From assembly GCA_900465685.1 (NCBI GenBank), contig UEGR01000005.1, positions 124,001 through 188,000 of the forward strand: a DNA stretch of 64,000 nucleotides, in the 5' to 3' direction. Below the pieces are notes generated by a model. The model worked only from the letters and a program-made list of their open reading frames with translations. It had not been told where the DNA came from and ran no database searches. Both the position numbers and the translations under genes were made by a program. Source of the DNA: Hyphomicrobiales bacterium. GTDB lineage: Bacteria > Pseudomonadota > Alphaproteobacteria > Rhizobiales > Rhizobiaceae. This document shows positions 56,301 to 64,000 of this stretch, one piece after another (position 1 is the stretch's first letter; every line of letters begins with the position of its first letter).

Positions 56301-58469
56301 GCTGACGCGTTCATCGAAGGTGCGCGCCATGACTTCGCGATTTTCGTTGAAATTATCGCGCATTGCAGCCGTGCGTTCATCCATCAGCTGAGCAAGCATG
56401 GCCTGATTGCCGGTGATGACGGTATGCAGAGCGGAAGCGCGTTCTTCCAGCGAACGGGCATGATCGGCAAAGCTCGCATCCAGCAGTGCCGAATGGCTCG
56501 CCATTGCCTGCTGCAGCGCGTTGGTGCGCTCTGCCAGAATGGCGGCATGATTGTCGGCAACAGAATTGAGCGCCGATGCGCTGCCATCAATCGCATTGCG
56601 GATGTCATCGGTGCGGGCTGCCAGCGTATCGGCATGTCCGCGTATGACTGCCGAAACACGGTCGGTTTCGCCTTCCAGCGAAGCAGCCAGTACATCGCGG
56701 CTTTCGGCCAGCTTGCCTGCAAAGGAAGCTGCCTTTTCACCGAGAAGATTGCCGACGCTTTCACCGATCGAGGTCAGATCGTCGCTGATCTTCGTCTTGG
56801 TTTCATCGATCATCGAGCTGAGCGAAGCGCGACCGCCGGAGAAGGTCTCGGCGATTTCACGCGTGCGGGCGATGAGATTTTCGTTGATCTGGCGCGAGCG
56901 TGTTTCCAGAGCGGCGTTGAGCTTTTCTGTGCTGCTGTCGAGTGCGTGGGCGCGAGCCTCGAACTCGGAAAGCAGGGCATGGCCGCGTTCGGACAAGGTG
57001 CCTTCCAGATTGGCAAGGCGCGTGTCGAACTCGCTGACCATCGATTCCGTGGAGCTGCCAAGCAGGTTGGCAATGCCAGCGGCGCGTTCGTCCAGAGCCG
57101 TCGTGAAGCGCTCGGAAATCGTGCGGGACTGTTCGTCCAGCGTCGCGATACGCGTATCGAGCAGATTAGCAAAAGCCTCGCCCGAAGTCGTGATGCGCGA
57201 GCCGATATCGCCGGTCCGGGTTTCAATGGCTTCGGCAATAGAGCTGCCGCTTTCATTGATGCTGCCAATCAGGCGTTCGCCGGATTCGCTCAACAGCGAG
57301 CTAAGCTGCTGGGAAGCAGACAGAACATTGTCGCGAATGATGTTCGATGCGCTCGACAGTTCTTCCTTGAGCTGCTCATGCGCACCGGAAATCGAGGAGC
57401 GGACGCGTTCGGCATGGCTGACAACGGCTTCACGCTCATTGCCCAGATCGCCGACCAGCGAACGAATGCGAACTTCATTATCGCTATAAGCGCGTTCAAG
57501 CTGATTGACTTCAGATTGAACCAGGGTTTCCAGCTCGACCGCACGGGCAAGCGTGCGCTCGATGCCTTCGTTCATTGCAGCCACTTCGCGGCGGACGGCC
57601 TGGCTCAGCGTCGAAACGCGGTCAGCCGATACGGCTTCCGGCTGAAGCAGCTTCATGGCGGCTTCAGACATGCTACGCGCGGCGTTATGCATTTCCTGTG
57701 CGCGCTTCACAAGCTGCGCAAAGCCCCAGAACATGGCGACGGGCAGGGCAACGCCTGCAACCACACCAATCCCAGCAGGCGAAGTGAAGAAGTTCTTGGT
57801 GGCTTCAAGACTGGAGAAAACAGTCGGATCGATAGCCTTGCTAAGTGCAACGCCACCGGCGGCCCAAAGCACGCTGATGGCTGTGGTGGTCCAGTAAAGC
57901 TTGGACGAACGTTCGGTCACGCGGCGCGGTGCGGTTGCGATAGCGCGGTCGTTGCGGGAGTCGTCGTTGGCGGGCGTGCGTGCTGCGGGCGTTGCAACGC
58001 TGACGGTCGCTGCCGGTGCAACAGGACGCAGGATGGCTTCCGGAGCTTCCGGCACGTCTGCAAGCTGAGGCGAAGGAGCGGCTTGCGTCGTGTCAGGCTT
58101 AACCGGGGCAGGCTTGTGCGGCGTATTGGCGACGATTTGCTGAATTGCTGGCGCGGCTTTAACCACCGGCGGCACAGGCGGCGCGGCAGGCGTGGCGATA
58201 ACGGATGCAGAAACGATTGGCGCAACCCTGGTTTCGATTGCCGCTGATGCGACTTTCGCAGGTTCTGCTGCCTTCGTCTTCTGTTCCGCGACCAGCTCTT
58301 CAGCGGCGCGCGAAATCTGCTCTTCCAGATCGTCGACCGAGAAGCTCTCGTCGAACGCACTTAAGTCCATATCGATATCGAGATCATCGCCGAAGTCGAT
58401 GTCGAGTGCCTGTTCTAGTGCCTTTTCAACCTCAAGGTCGAGCTTCTGTGCCTTGGATTTGGAAGCCAT
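53382..58469 (-). CDS. giant coiled-coil membrane protein, candidate Growth Pole Ring (GPR) protein
   Basis: 1695 residues. Layout: acidic N-terminus (20-50, DIDFGDDLDIDMDLSAFDE), Pro/Ala-rich disordered part to 185, two membrane helices (191-212 and 231-254), then a very long helical region of about 1200 residues, and a Pro-rich linker before a conserved C-terminus (ERNVFTRRLYTLKGQQTFDD). The helical part contains 29- and 62-residue repeats. Databases would probably label it apolipoprotein A1/A4/E-like or kinesin-like. The layout recalls GPR of Agrobacterium, a ring at the growing pole, itself TipN-like. Orthology is inferred from architecture, not shown. GAGG precedes the ATG. Confidence 0.8.
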   Translation of the reverse strand: MASKSKAQKLDLEVEKALEQALDIDFGDDLDIDMDLSAFDESFSVDDLEEQISRAAEELVAEQKTKAAEPAKVASAAIETRVAPIVSASVIATPAAPPVPPVVKAAPAIQQIVANTPHKPAPVKPDTTQAAPSPQLADVPEAPEAILRPVAPAATVSVATPAARTPANDDSRNDRAIATAPRRVTERSSKLYWTTTAISVLWAAGGVALSKAIDPTVFSSLEATKNFFTSPAGIGVVAGVALPVAMFWGFAQLVKRAQEMHNAARSMSEAAMKLLQPEAVSADRVSTLSQAVRREVAAMNEGIERTLARAVELETLVQSEVNQLERAYSDNEVRIRSLVGDLGNEREAVVSHAERVRSSISGAHEQLKEELSSASNIIRDNVLSASQQLSSLLSESGERLIGSINESGSSIAEAIETRTGDIGSRITTSGEAFANLLDTRIATLDEQSRTISERFTTALDERAAGIANLLGSSTESMVSEFDTRLANLEGTLSERGHALLSEFEARAHALDSSTEKLNAALETRSRQINENLIARTREIAETFSGGRASLSSMIDETKTKISDDLTSIGESVGNLLGEKAASFAGKLAESRDVLAASLEGETDRVSAVIRGHADTLAARTDDIRNAIDGSASALNSVADNHAAILAERTNALQQAMASHSALLDASFADHARSLEERASALHTVITGNQAMLAQLMDERTAAMRDNFNENREVMARTFDERVSSLQALIADNQSSLARILDERAATLGESIAAGRDAFEATLGEHVRHVEERTNGLRTVLSNHNDSLVDILNGHEQTIETRAAAIRATLSDSTSSLNQSLQDHSDVLDQRTANLRGAIADSASAIGQAFEGQTGIIEGHTANLRSVIAESGAVINQAFAGQNGAIEEHTANLRNVIADSSAIINDAFAGQTGIIEERTQTMEKALSIGVDNVRRALEQSAGVVATSLREKIGEAASTLSAEAAKAGQALDGFGEAFSARLIDNLSGTEARLGDRADAIAGRLGDIETRLTGELGSIEARIADTAAKTSETLAGHSEAFAASVVDNLAGTEIRLNERAGAIASGLEAIENRLTGELSAIEARIADTASKTSETLAGHSETFSVSVADNLAGTEARLVERADAIATRLGDIGSRITMELGSVEARIAQVTDTTAVTLEERTRELNAVLSARSQEITKILNDTAEPLVQRLADSGRGLAQQLEEATHAATDRLRSENAALVNALANRTAETIAAVQQAKAGLSDNVSELIDRLSTSNGELGKLIDAATRNLTDIDGRLVDTTSSFVENTNRAAQMFQASTGLIDTNIGTLRALSDSTLSQIADIADRFEDHGKVLSSASDMINSAQNGLVTTLSDRQQALDKLASGLVEKSEGIEKLMQSFETLVASAFQRAEGQTRASAEKMRESVSEIVEQAAQKFSAATDDIRRTAGEIRTELNTTRGELKRGVLDMPAEAKETTTAMRKAVSEQISALKELAEIVNKSGRLVDVGESRADRPVSRPAPAAQRPAPVQAPVQPSAAPVAQADVAVRQRPVEMPKAPAATAPAATAEKPRGWVSDLLARASREEEEAVQPKAQPTAAPRSPSHVVESLNSLSVDIARAIDHEASVELWDRYRRGERNVFTRRLYTLKGQQTFDDIKRKYQTDGEFRRAVDRYMDDFQRLLEDVARNDRDNMVTQTYLTSDTGKVYTMLAHASGRLR
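54993..55550 (-). repeat. three tandem 186-bp (62-residue) repeats
   Basis: Units at 55365-55550, 55179-55364 and 54993-55178 each encode E-A/T-F...DNL-S/A-GTE-x-RL...AIA...EARIA. Similarity is high in protein and DNA, highest between units one and two. Confidence 0.88.
55755..56189 (-). repeat. five or more 87-bp (29-residue) repeats
   Basis: Units such as 55842-55928 (AFEGQTGIIEGHTANLRS...) and 55755-55841 (AFAGQNGAIEEHTANLRN...) are nearly identical; units at 55929-56015, 56016-56102 and 56103-56189 are more diverged but keep exact 29-residue spacing. Confidence 0.85.
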
Positions 58470-59425
<956 letters not shown>

Positions 59426-59429
59426 GAGG

Positions 59430-60047
59430 ATGGCAGCCACTCCGGGGATCGGTATAAGAAGCGATATAGCGATCATCGGGGCAGGGCCGGTTGCCCTCTT
59501 CGCCGTTTTCCAGCTCGGCCTGTTCGGATTCAAATGCCGGCTGATAGACGCGCTGGATCGGCCGGGCGGACAATGTACCGTCTTTTATCCTGACAAGCCG
59601 ATCTTCGATATTCCGGGCTTCCCGACAATTATGGGCGACGAGCTGGTGTCGCGGCTGCTGGAACAGATCGCGCCTTACGGTCCCACATTCCATTACGGTC
59701 AAACCGTTGCGATGCTGGAACGCGTCGGAGAGCGCTTTGCCTTGACGACAGACAAGGCGATCTCAATCAAGGCTGATGCCGTGGTAATTGCTTCAGGTCT
59801 GGGGGCATTCGGACCGGATGGTCAGATCGTGCGACCCGATCCATTGGCCGAACTTGGCTTGGAGAGGGCAGGCAATGCGATTGCTGTTTCACCCGAAAGC
59901 TTCGCAACATCACAGCTCGATATCTATGCGATTGGCGATGCCTGCCATTATCCGGGCAAGCTGAAGCTGATCCTGTCCGGCTTTCATGAAGCCGCTCTCA
60001 TGACGCAGGCTGTGCGCAAGAGATTGCAGAAAGCCGGATCTCAGTAA
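59430..60047 (+). CDS. FAD-binding oxidoreductase lacking the NAD(P)H domain
   Basis: 205 residues. The N-terminal half is the FAD domain of thioredoxin-reductase-like ferredoxin-NADP reductases (IIGAGPVALFAVFQLG at 15-30, GGQCTVFYPDKPIFDIPGFP at 46-65, VVIASGLGAF at 118-127). The C-terminal half resumes with GLERAGNAIAV and IYAIGDACHYPGKLKLILSGFHEAA (165-189), the FAD-closing part. The NAD(P)H-binding domain of about 120 residues that normally lies between is missing, with the frame intact. It follows the ferredoxin gene by 4 bp; AAGAGG abuts the ATG with almost no spacing, so initiation may rely on coupling. Confidence 0.85.
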   Translation: MAATPGIGIRSDIAIIGAGPVALFAVFQLGLFGFKCRLIDALDRPGGQCTVFYPDKPIFDIPGFPTIMGDELVSRLLEQIAPYGPTFHYGQTVAMLERVGERFALTTDKAISIKADAVVIASGLGAFGPDGQIVRPDPLAELGLERAGNAIAVSPESFATSQLDIYAIGDACHYPGKLKLILSGFHEAALMTQAVRKRLQKAGSQ

Positions 60048-60668
60048 TCAGCGCGGCAGCTGGTTCATCTTTTCAAGACGATAGGTCAAAAGGCGCTCGA
60101 AGCGCTTTTCAAAATTAATGGTCTCGACGCGGTCGAAACGCTGTTGCGCCTCATCATGGGCTTCCATGAGACGTGCAGTGATCTTGTCGATATCCTTGCG
60201 CAAAACGGCGCAATCCGAACGCGAAGGAAGTGCACGGATCTGTCGTTCCATCTCGCTGGCATGGCTGCGCGCAATGACGATGTGGCTTTCCTCGTGACGG
60301 CGAATGTCCTGATAGAGCGTGTCCCAGATCAGCGCCAGTTCCGGCGTTGCCTTGCGGCGCTGCGCCCAGCGCGGCAACGAAACTTTCGCGTGAACATTGA
60401 CATAAACGTCCTGCACCTTGCAGGATTTGCCCGGCGCGCGGCCATAACGGACCTTGGCGTCAAAGCGGATTTCCGCTGCACCCGGATGATGTTGTCCGGT
60501 TTTCTTCAGAAAGGGGCCGCTGCGGGACAGTGCCTTATCCAGTTCAGCTGCGGTCTTGCCATTGATGGTGTAATATTTGAATTCGCGGAAGATTGAGGCG
60601 GCGTCAGCCTGAGATGCAAAGATTGCCAGAGCTGCGCCAAAAGCCAGAATCCGCTTTTTGAAAATCAT
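60048..60668 (-). CDS. secreted DUF922 protein, putative Zn-peptidase
   Basis: 206 residues with a signal peptide (ILAFGAALAIFASQADA). A zinc-site-like HEESH (HExxH) sits in QDIRRHEESHIVIARSHAS, as in DUF922. Two cysteines could form a disulfide. Periplasmic; peptidase activity is predicted for the family but unproven. Its stop codon directly abuts that of the convergent FAD protein gene, with no base between them. Confidence 0.88.
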   Translation of the reverse strand: MIFKKRILAFGAALAIFASQADAASIFREFKYYTINGKTAAELDKALSRSGPFLKKTGQHHPGAAEIRFDAKVRYGRAPGKSCKVQDVYVNVHAKVSLPRWAQRRKATPELALIWDTLYQDIRRHEESHIVIARSHASEMERQIRALPSRSDCAVLRKDIDKITARLMEAHDEAQQRFDRVETINFEKRFERLLTYRLEKMNQLPR

Positions 60669-60828
60669 ATCCTGGCACCTTTTTTCTCAACACTGAATAA
60701 ACTCATATTTTGCCGTCGCAGCTTGGCATGCAAACGTCAAGAGAACTATAACGCTTTGGTTAAATGACATTCGGCCAGCTTGGTTGCATCGCGGGCCTTA
60801 ATTAGCATCTATACAGGAATAACCGGAA

Positions 60829-61677
60829 ATGGCGAAAATCTGGCATCTGGCTCATGGGCGTAGCCTTGAGTTCGGGGAAAAGTCCGTGATCATGGGCATT
60901 CTTAATGTCACGCCGGATTCCTTTTCCGATGGCGGGCATCATAGCGAATTTGAAACAGCGCTCGCTGCTGCCGGAAAGATGCTTGAGGACGGCGCTACCA
61001 TCATTGATGTTGGCGGGGAATCGACCCGTCCGGGCGCGGAAAGCGTCGATGCGATAACCGAACAGGTCCGTGTCGTGCCGGTCATCAAGGCGCTGACGGA
61101 ACGTTTCGGCTGCATTATCTCGGTTGATACTTATCGGGCATCGACCGCAAGAGCGGCAGTTGAGGCCGGTGCCCATATCGTCAACGATGTTTGGGGCTTG
61201 CAGCGCGAGCCGGCTATTGCCGATGTTGCTCGCGAAACCGGAGCCGGGCTTGTTATCATGCATACGACCCGCGACCGGGAAACTGATCCCGATGTCATCG
61301 AAGATCGCGCCGTCTTCCTGAACAAGTCGCTGGAGATCGCAGCAGCGGCAGATATTGATCGATCCCGCATTGTTCTCGACCCGGGTTTTGGCTTCGGCAA
61401 GACTGTCGAAGACGACGTGGTTTTGATGGCGCGGATGGAGGAGTTGCAGCGTTTTGGCTATCCGTGGCTGGTCGGCACCTCCCGCAAACGCTTTGTGGGC
61501 ACGATCACAGGTGAGACCGACCCATTGAAGCGTGATATAGCTACATCTGCGACTTCGGTGGCATTGCGACTGGCAGGAGCCGACATCTTTCGCGTTCACA
61601 ATGTCGCTTTTAATAGAGACGCTCTTGCAGTTGCGGATGCTATCCTGCAAGTGAAGCGCAGCGAAAACAGAAAGTGA
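60829..61677 (+). CDS. folP: dihydropteroate synthase
   Basis: Joins p-aminobenzoate and dihydropterin pyrophosphate in folate synthesis; target of sulfonamides. 282 residues. Signatures MGILNVTPDSFSDGG, DVGGESTRPGAE, DPGFGFGKTVEDD and TSRKRFVG. First of folP-folB-folK. Confidence 0.97.
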   Translation: MAKIWHLAHGRSLEFGEKSVIMGILNVTPDSFSDGGHHSEFETALAAAGKMLEDGATIIDVGGESTRPGAESVDAITEQVRVVPVIKALTERFGCIISVDTYRASTARAAVEAGAHIVNDVWGLQREPAIADVARETGAGLVIMHTTRDRETDPDVIEDRAVFLNKSLEIAAAADIDRSRIVLDPGFGFGKTVEDDVVLMARMEELQRFGYPWLVGTSRKRFVGTITGETDPLKRDIATSATSVALRLAGADIFRVHNVAFNRDALAVADAILQVKRSENRK

Positions 61678-61681
61678 AGCC

Positions 61682-62041
61682 GTGTACACGATCCGGATTA
61701 TGAATTGCGCATTCTTTGCGCACCACGGCGTGTTCGATGAAGAACACAAACTCGGTCAGCGTTTTTATGTCGACGCCATTCTGGATGTCGATCCGGGCAA
61801 TGCGCTGGAAAGCGACGATATAGAAGGCACCGTCCATTATGGGACGGCTTTCACGGTGATCGAGGAAATCATCACCGGTCGCCAGCGTTATCTGATCGAG
61901 ACTCTGGCGCTTGATGTCGCCAAAGCTCTGAGCAAGCGGTTTCCGCAGGTCAAGCGTGCGGAAATTACCGTTCGCAAGCCCAATGCGCCGGTGCCGGGTG
62001 TTCTGGATCATGTCGAGGTTACGGTGGTTTATCCGCAGTGA
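61682..62041 (+). CDS. folB: dihydroneopterin aldolase
   Basis: 119 residues, GTG start. Conserved AHHGVFDEEHKLGQRFYVDA with the catalytic region and a late lysine in VRKPNAPVPG. Converts dihydroneopterin to hydroxymethyl-dihydropterin. 4 bp after folP and overlapping folK by 4 nt, so translation is coupled. Confidence 0.96.
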   Translation: MYTIRIMNCAFFAHHGVFDEEHKLGQRFYVDAILDVDPGNALESDDIEGTVHYGTAFTVIEEIITGRQRYLIETLALDVAKALSKRFPQVKRAEITVRKPNAPVPGVLDHVEVTVVYPQ

Positions 62042-62571
62042 GCGTAGCCGCAGGACCTTATCGCGCCTGGCTTGGCCTTGGCGGGAATATTGACGACCCC
62101 ATTGTTTCGATGGCCAGTGCGTTGCGTATGCTGGATGCGCGCGCTGATACAAACGTCGTGGCTGTGTCGTCCGTCTATCGCACCCCGCCATGGGGCAAGA
62201 CAGATCAGGCTTGGTTTCACAACGCCTGCGCAGAGTTGGTAACCACGCTCGAACCGCTTGAACTCATTGCGACATGTCTTGATATCGAGCGCTCGCTGAA
62301 GCGTGTGCGGTTGGAGCGTTGGGGCCCGCGTATTATCGATATCGACATTCTTGCGATGAAAGACGCTGCCGGGCAGCCGATAACGATGGCGCTGTCGGAG
62401 CTTCAGCTCCCCCATCCGCGCTTGCAGGAACGGGCTTTCGTTCTTGTGCCGCTCAACGATATAGCGCCGTCATTGATGGTTGCCGGGCGTAGCATTGCCG
62501 AATGGAAAGCGGATGTTTCATCATCCGAAATAGAAAAAGCCCGCACGGATGCGGGCTGGTGGAACCAATAA
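62038..62571 (+). CDS. folK: 2-amino-4-hydroxy-6-hydroxymethyldihydropteridine pyrophosphokinase
   Basis: 177 residues, GTG start overlapping the folB stop (GTGA). Signatures WLGLGGNID, VYRTPPWG, RWGPRIIDIDIL and LPHPRLQERAFVLVPL. Activates the pterin for FolP. The last codons include a GC-rich hairpin that works as a terminator on the other strand. Confidence 0.96.
   Translation: MSVAAGPYRAWLGLGGNIDDPIVSMASALRMLDARADTNVVAVSSVYRTPPWGKTDQAWFHNACAELVTTLEPLELIATCLDIERSLKRVRLERWGPRIIDIDILAMKDAAGQPITMALSELQLPHPRLQERAFVLVPLNDIAPSLMVAGRSIAEWKADVSSSEIEKARTDAGWWNQ
62534..62557 (-). terminator. minus-strand terminator embedded in the folK 3' end
   Basis: An 8-bp perfect stem AGCCCGCA / TGCGGGCT with a CGGA loop; on the minus strand it is followed by TTTTT. 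It is positioned to end the transcript of the secreted-protein gene at 62687-63220. Confidence 0.75.
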
Positions 62572-62686
62572 AGCTCAAGAAAGGTTCCGATCTTAACGGA
62601 ATCGTCGGAACCGCTCTATCTAGTTGTTTTCACGCATTATCCTACGCAAAACCGCTTCGCACTTTTGCTGGAAATGCTCTAAGCAA

Positions 62687-63220
62687 TCAGTTCTTGGCGA
62701 TGCTGCCGACGGCGACATTATCAATGCGCTTGAGGCTCATGCCGATGACCGGAACGAGTTCCTTTTCGACACGCACCGACACGGTGACATTCATCGTGTT
62801 CTGATCCGAAACGCGAGCCAGCATGGCGCCGTTCAGCTGTTTGCGATTGAGGCCGAAAACCATCTTGTTGCCGCTGACGGAGCCCGAAGTCACATCGAGG
62901 CCTTTGCCTTCGGACCCGTCATTGAACTTGCCGGAATAACCGGAACCGACGCGCGTGACGGTTGCCTTCATGGGCTGCGAAAAGACGCCGACGCGGCAGC
63001 TGCCGTCCAGTGTCATGCCAACCGCATCGTCCGGTGTGGAACCAGCGAGATTGCAGACGAATTTGGTGCCCTTGTACTTGCCGGCAACGATTTCACCGGG
63101 GCCGGACCACTGGCCTTCAATCGTCTGGAAAAACTGCTTGTCCTTGTCTGCGGCCAGAACCGGCGCAGCGGAAAGCGAGACGGGCAGCAGCGTCAGGCAG
63201 GCAGCGATGCAATTCTTCAT
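62687..63220 (-). CDS. secreted protein of unknown function
   Basis: 177 residues, signal peptide MKNCIAACLTLLPVSLSAAP with cleavage after VLA. The mature part is beta-rich with GQWSGPGEIVAGKYKG and a pair of cysteines (KFVCNL, DGSCRV), suggesting a small periplasmic barrel. I do not know the function; similar proteins are common in Hyphomicrobiales. Transcribed alone. Confidence 0.82.
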   Translation of the reverse strand: MKNCIAACLTLLPVSLSAAPVLAADKDKQFFQTIEGQWSGPGEIVAGKYKGTKFVCNLAGSTPDDAVGMTLDGSCRVGVFSQPMKATVTRVGSGYSGKFNDGSEGKGLDVTSGSVSGNKMVFGLNRKQLNGAMLARVSDQNTMNVTVSVRVEKELVPVIGMSLKRIDNVAVGSIAKN

Positions 63221-63321
63221 AGTCGGCTCTGTCCCGGAATTTGCGACCTCAACTGGACGCCATTCCTAATCGTTGTTGGTCAGCATGTCACGACCGAATG
63301 TCGTGTCATACGCTGCAAAAA

Positions 63322-63336
63322 GCCGGAATGACCGGC
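63322..63336 (-). terminator. weak minus-strand terminator
   Basis: A 5-bp stem GCCGG / CCGGC with an AATGA loop, followed on the minus strand by TTTTT. It lies about 165 bp after the stop of the DUF697 gene, in a 279-bp non-coding stretch that otherwise shows nothing. Confidence 0.45.
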
Positions 63337-63499
63337 AATGTCAGAAACAATCGGACTGAATGGGCACATCAAAACAGGATTATGCCAAACGACCAGATCA
63401 CTCGATTCTGACGCAGGATTTCTATCTGCTAATAATCGTCTTGAATGGTTAACGCTTAGTTTTCATCGGGCTGAAAGTCGGACTGTTTTCCCCGAAAAC

Positions 63500-64000
63500 T
63501 CACGGCTGTGTTTTACCCGTCGAAGCCTTGCCGGACTTCGATGCGGCCGTTCTATCGGCATTAACGCGGGCCAGATCACCGATGAAATCGCCGACGCCGG
63601 GGCGTCTTTCTGCATTGAACGGGAAAGGGCGCACGACGTCCATCGCCGCTATGCCGATCCGCGCAGTCATGAGGCCGTTGACCACGCCTTCGCCGAGTTT
63701 GGCCGATAGCCGCGATGCCAGACCCTGGCCGACCAGCTGCTGGATCACGCTGTCGCCCATGGCGAGTGTGCCGGTGACGGCCAGATGGGCGAGAACGCGT
63801 CGCGCCAGCTTGATGAAGCCTAGTGTGCCCGGCCTGCCGCCGTAAAGCTGCGAAAGCCTGCGAATGAGCCGTGCCGACTCAAAAATCACATAGCCAATAT
63901 CGACCAGTGCCCGCGGGCTGATCGCTGTGACAATCGATACGCGCTTCGATGCATTGAGAATGAGCGAGCGCGCTTCGCGGTCGAGCGGGCGCAGAATTTC
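63500..64000 (-). CDS. DUF697 / YcjF-like membrane protein, 5' end outside window
   Basis: The frame is open through base 64000, so only the C-terminal 166 codons are seen. Conserved text EILRPLDREARSLI, AISPRALVDIGYVIFESARL, LYGGRPGTLGF and SARLGEGVVNGLMTARIGIAA-like text (here SAKLGEGVVNGLMTARIG) identify the UPF0283/YcjF family of inner-membrane proteins, often next to the GTPase-like ycjX. Role unknown. Confidence 0.88.
   Translation of the reverse strand, partial: EILRPLDREARSLILNASKRVSIVTAISPRALVDIGYVIFESARLIRRLSQLYGGRPGTLGFIKLARRVLAHLAVTGTLAMGDSVIQQLVGQGLASRLSAKLGEGVVNGLMTARIGIAAMDVVRPFPFNAERRPGVGDFIGDLARVNADRTAASKSGKASTGKTQP

Noticed and set aside
54486..58247. A 1253-codon open frame on the plus strand, opposite the giant coiled-coil gene
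   Set aside because: It is the mirror of a repetitive Ala/Glu/Arg-rich coding frame with strong codon bias; it has no family-like text, is Arg/Cys/Ala-rich, and lacks a ribosome site.

Overview
The window reads as ordinary, gene-dense chromosome of an alphaproteobacterium of the order Hyphomicrobiales, most likely Brucellaceae (Brucella/Ochrobactrum group). This is inferred from gene content and order: a suf cluster downstream of tyrS, glnB-glnA facing nnr, a class II DAHP synthase, a glucan exporter of NdvA/Cgt type, an ATP12-type ATPase assembly chaperone, and a very long coiled-coil membrane protein resembling the Growth Pole Ring protein of polar-growing rhizobia. No phage, insertion sequence, CRISPR array or rRNA was found. 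There is one tRNA gene, tRNA-Gly(CCC).

Layout. 1-6.5 kb: the 3' part of an AsmA/YhdP-like gene, tyrS, an EmrE-type transporter, an alpha/beta hydrolase and a first cysteine desulfurase. 6.5-12.5 kb: sufB-sufC-sufD-sufS-sufT for iron-sulfur cluster assembly, ending at a clear terminator without sufA. 12.5-13.8 kb: a GT2 glycosyltransferase with AT-rich upstream DNA, beside the tRNA. 14-25.6 kb: small envelope proteins, a lipid kinase, rlpA, a D,D-carboxypeptidase, then tmk-holB-metG-tatD-MBL as one tight run, and ndvA on the other strand. 25.9-29.3 kb: rluC-like, EamA transporter, HAD phosphatase and ATP12, also a tight run. 29.4-35.6 kb: glnBA behind a sigma-54 promoter, nnr, gph, rpiA. 35.7-46 kb: gor, DAHP synthase, dgkA, nadE, gltX, maeB and an SDR. 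46-48.3 kb: a phosphate-starvation lipid-remodelling pair, plcP-agt, behind a tandem Pho box. 48.2-53.2 kb: a dipeptide epimerase and an Mla-type lipid transporter (mlaE-mlaF-mlaD-lipoprotein). 53.4-58.5 kb: the 1695-residue coiled-coil protein. 59-64 kb: a ferredoxin with a reductase-like protein that lacks its NAD(P)H domain, a DUF922 protein, folP-folB-folK, a secreted protein and the end of a DUF697 membrane protein.

Themes. Several modules bear on the cell envelope: lipid A/phospholipid turnover (plcP, agt, dgkA, YegS-like kinase), lipid transport (Mla), glucan export (ndvA), peptidoglycan (rlpA, carboxypeptidase, dipeptide epimerase) and polar growth. The observations I rate highest are the four-unit Pho box in front of plcP-agt, the ferredoxin-linked FAD protein with its NAD(P)H-binding domain cleanly missing, and the repeat architecture of the giant coiled-coil protein (29- and 62-residue units). 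Others are enzymes with altered catalytic motifs (a carboxypeptidase with GTG for KTG, an SDR without YxxxK) and tiny genes, notably a 25-residue membrane peptide. I found no convincing wholly new multi-gene system.
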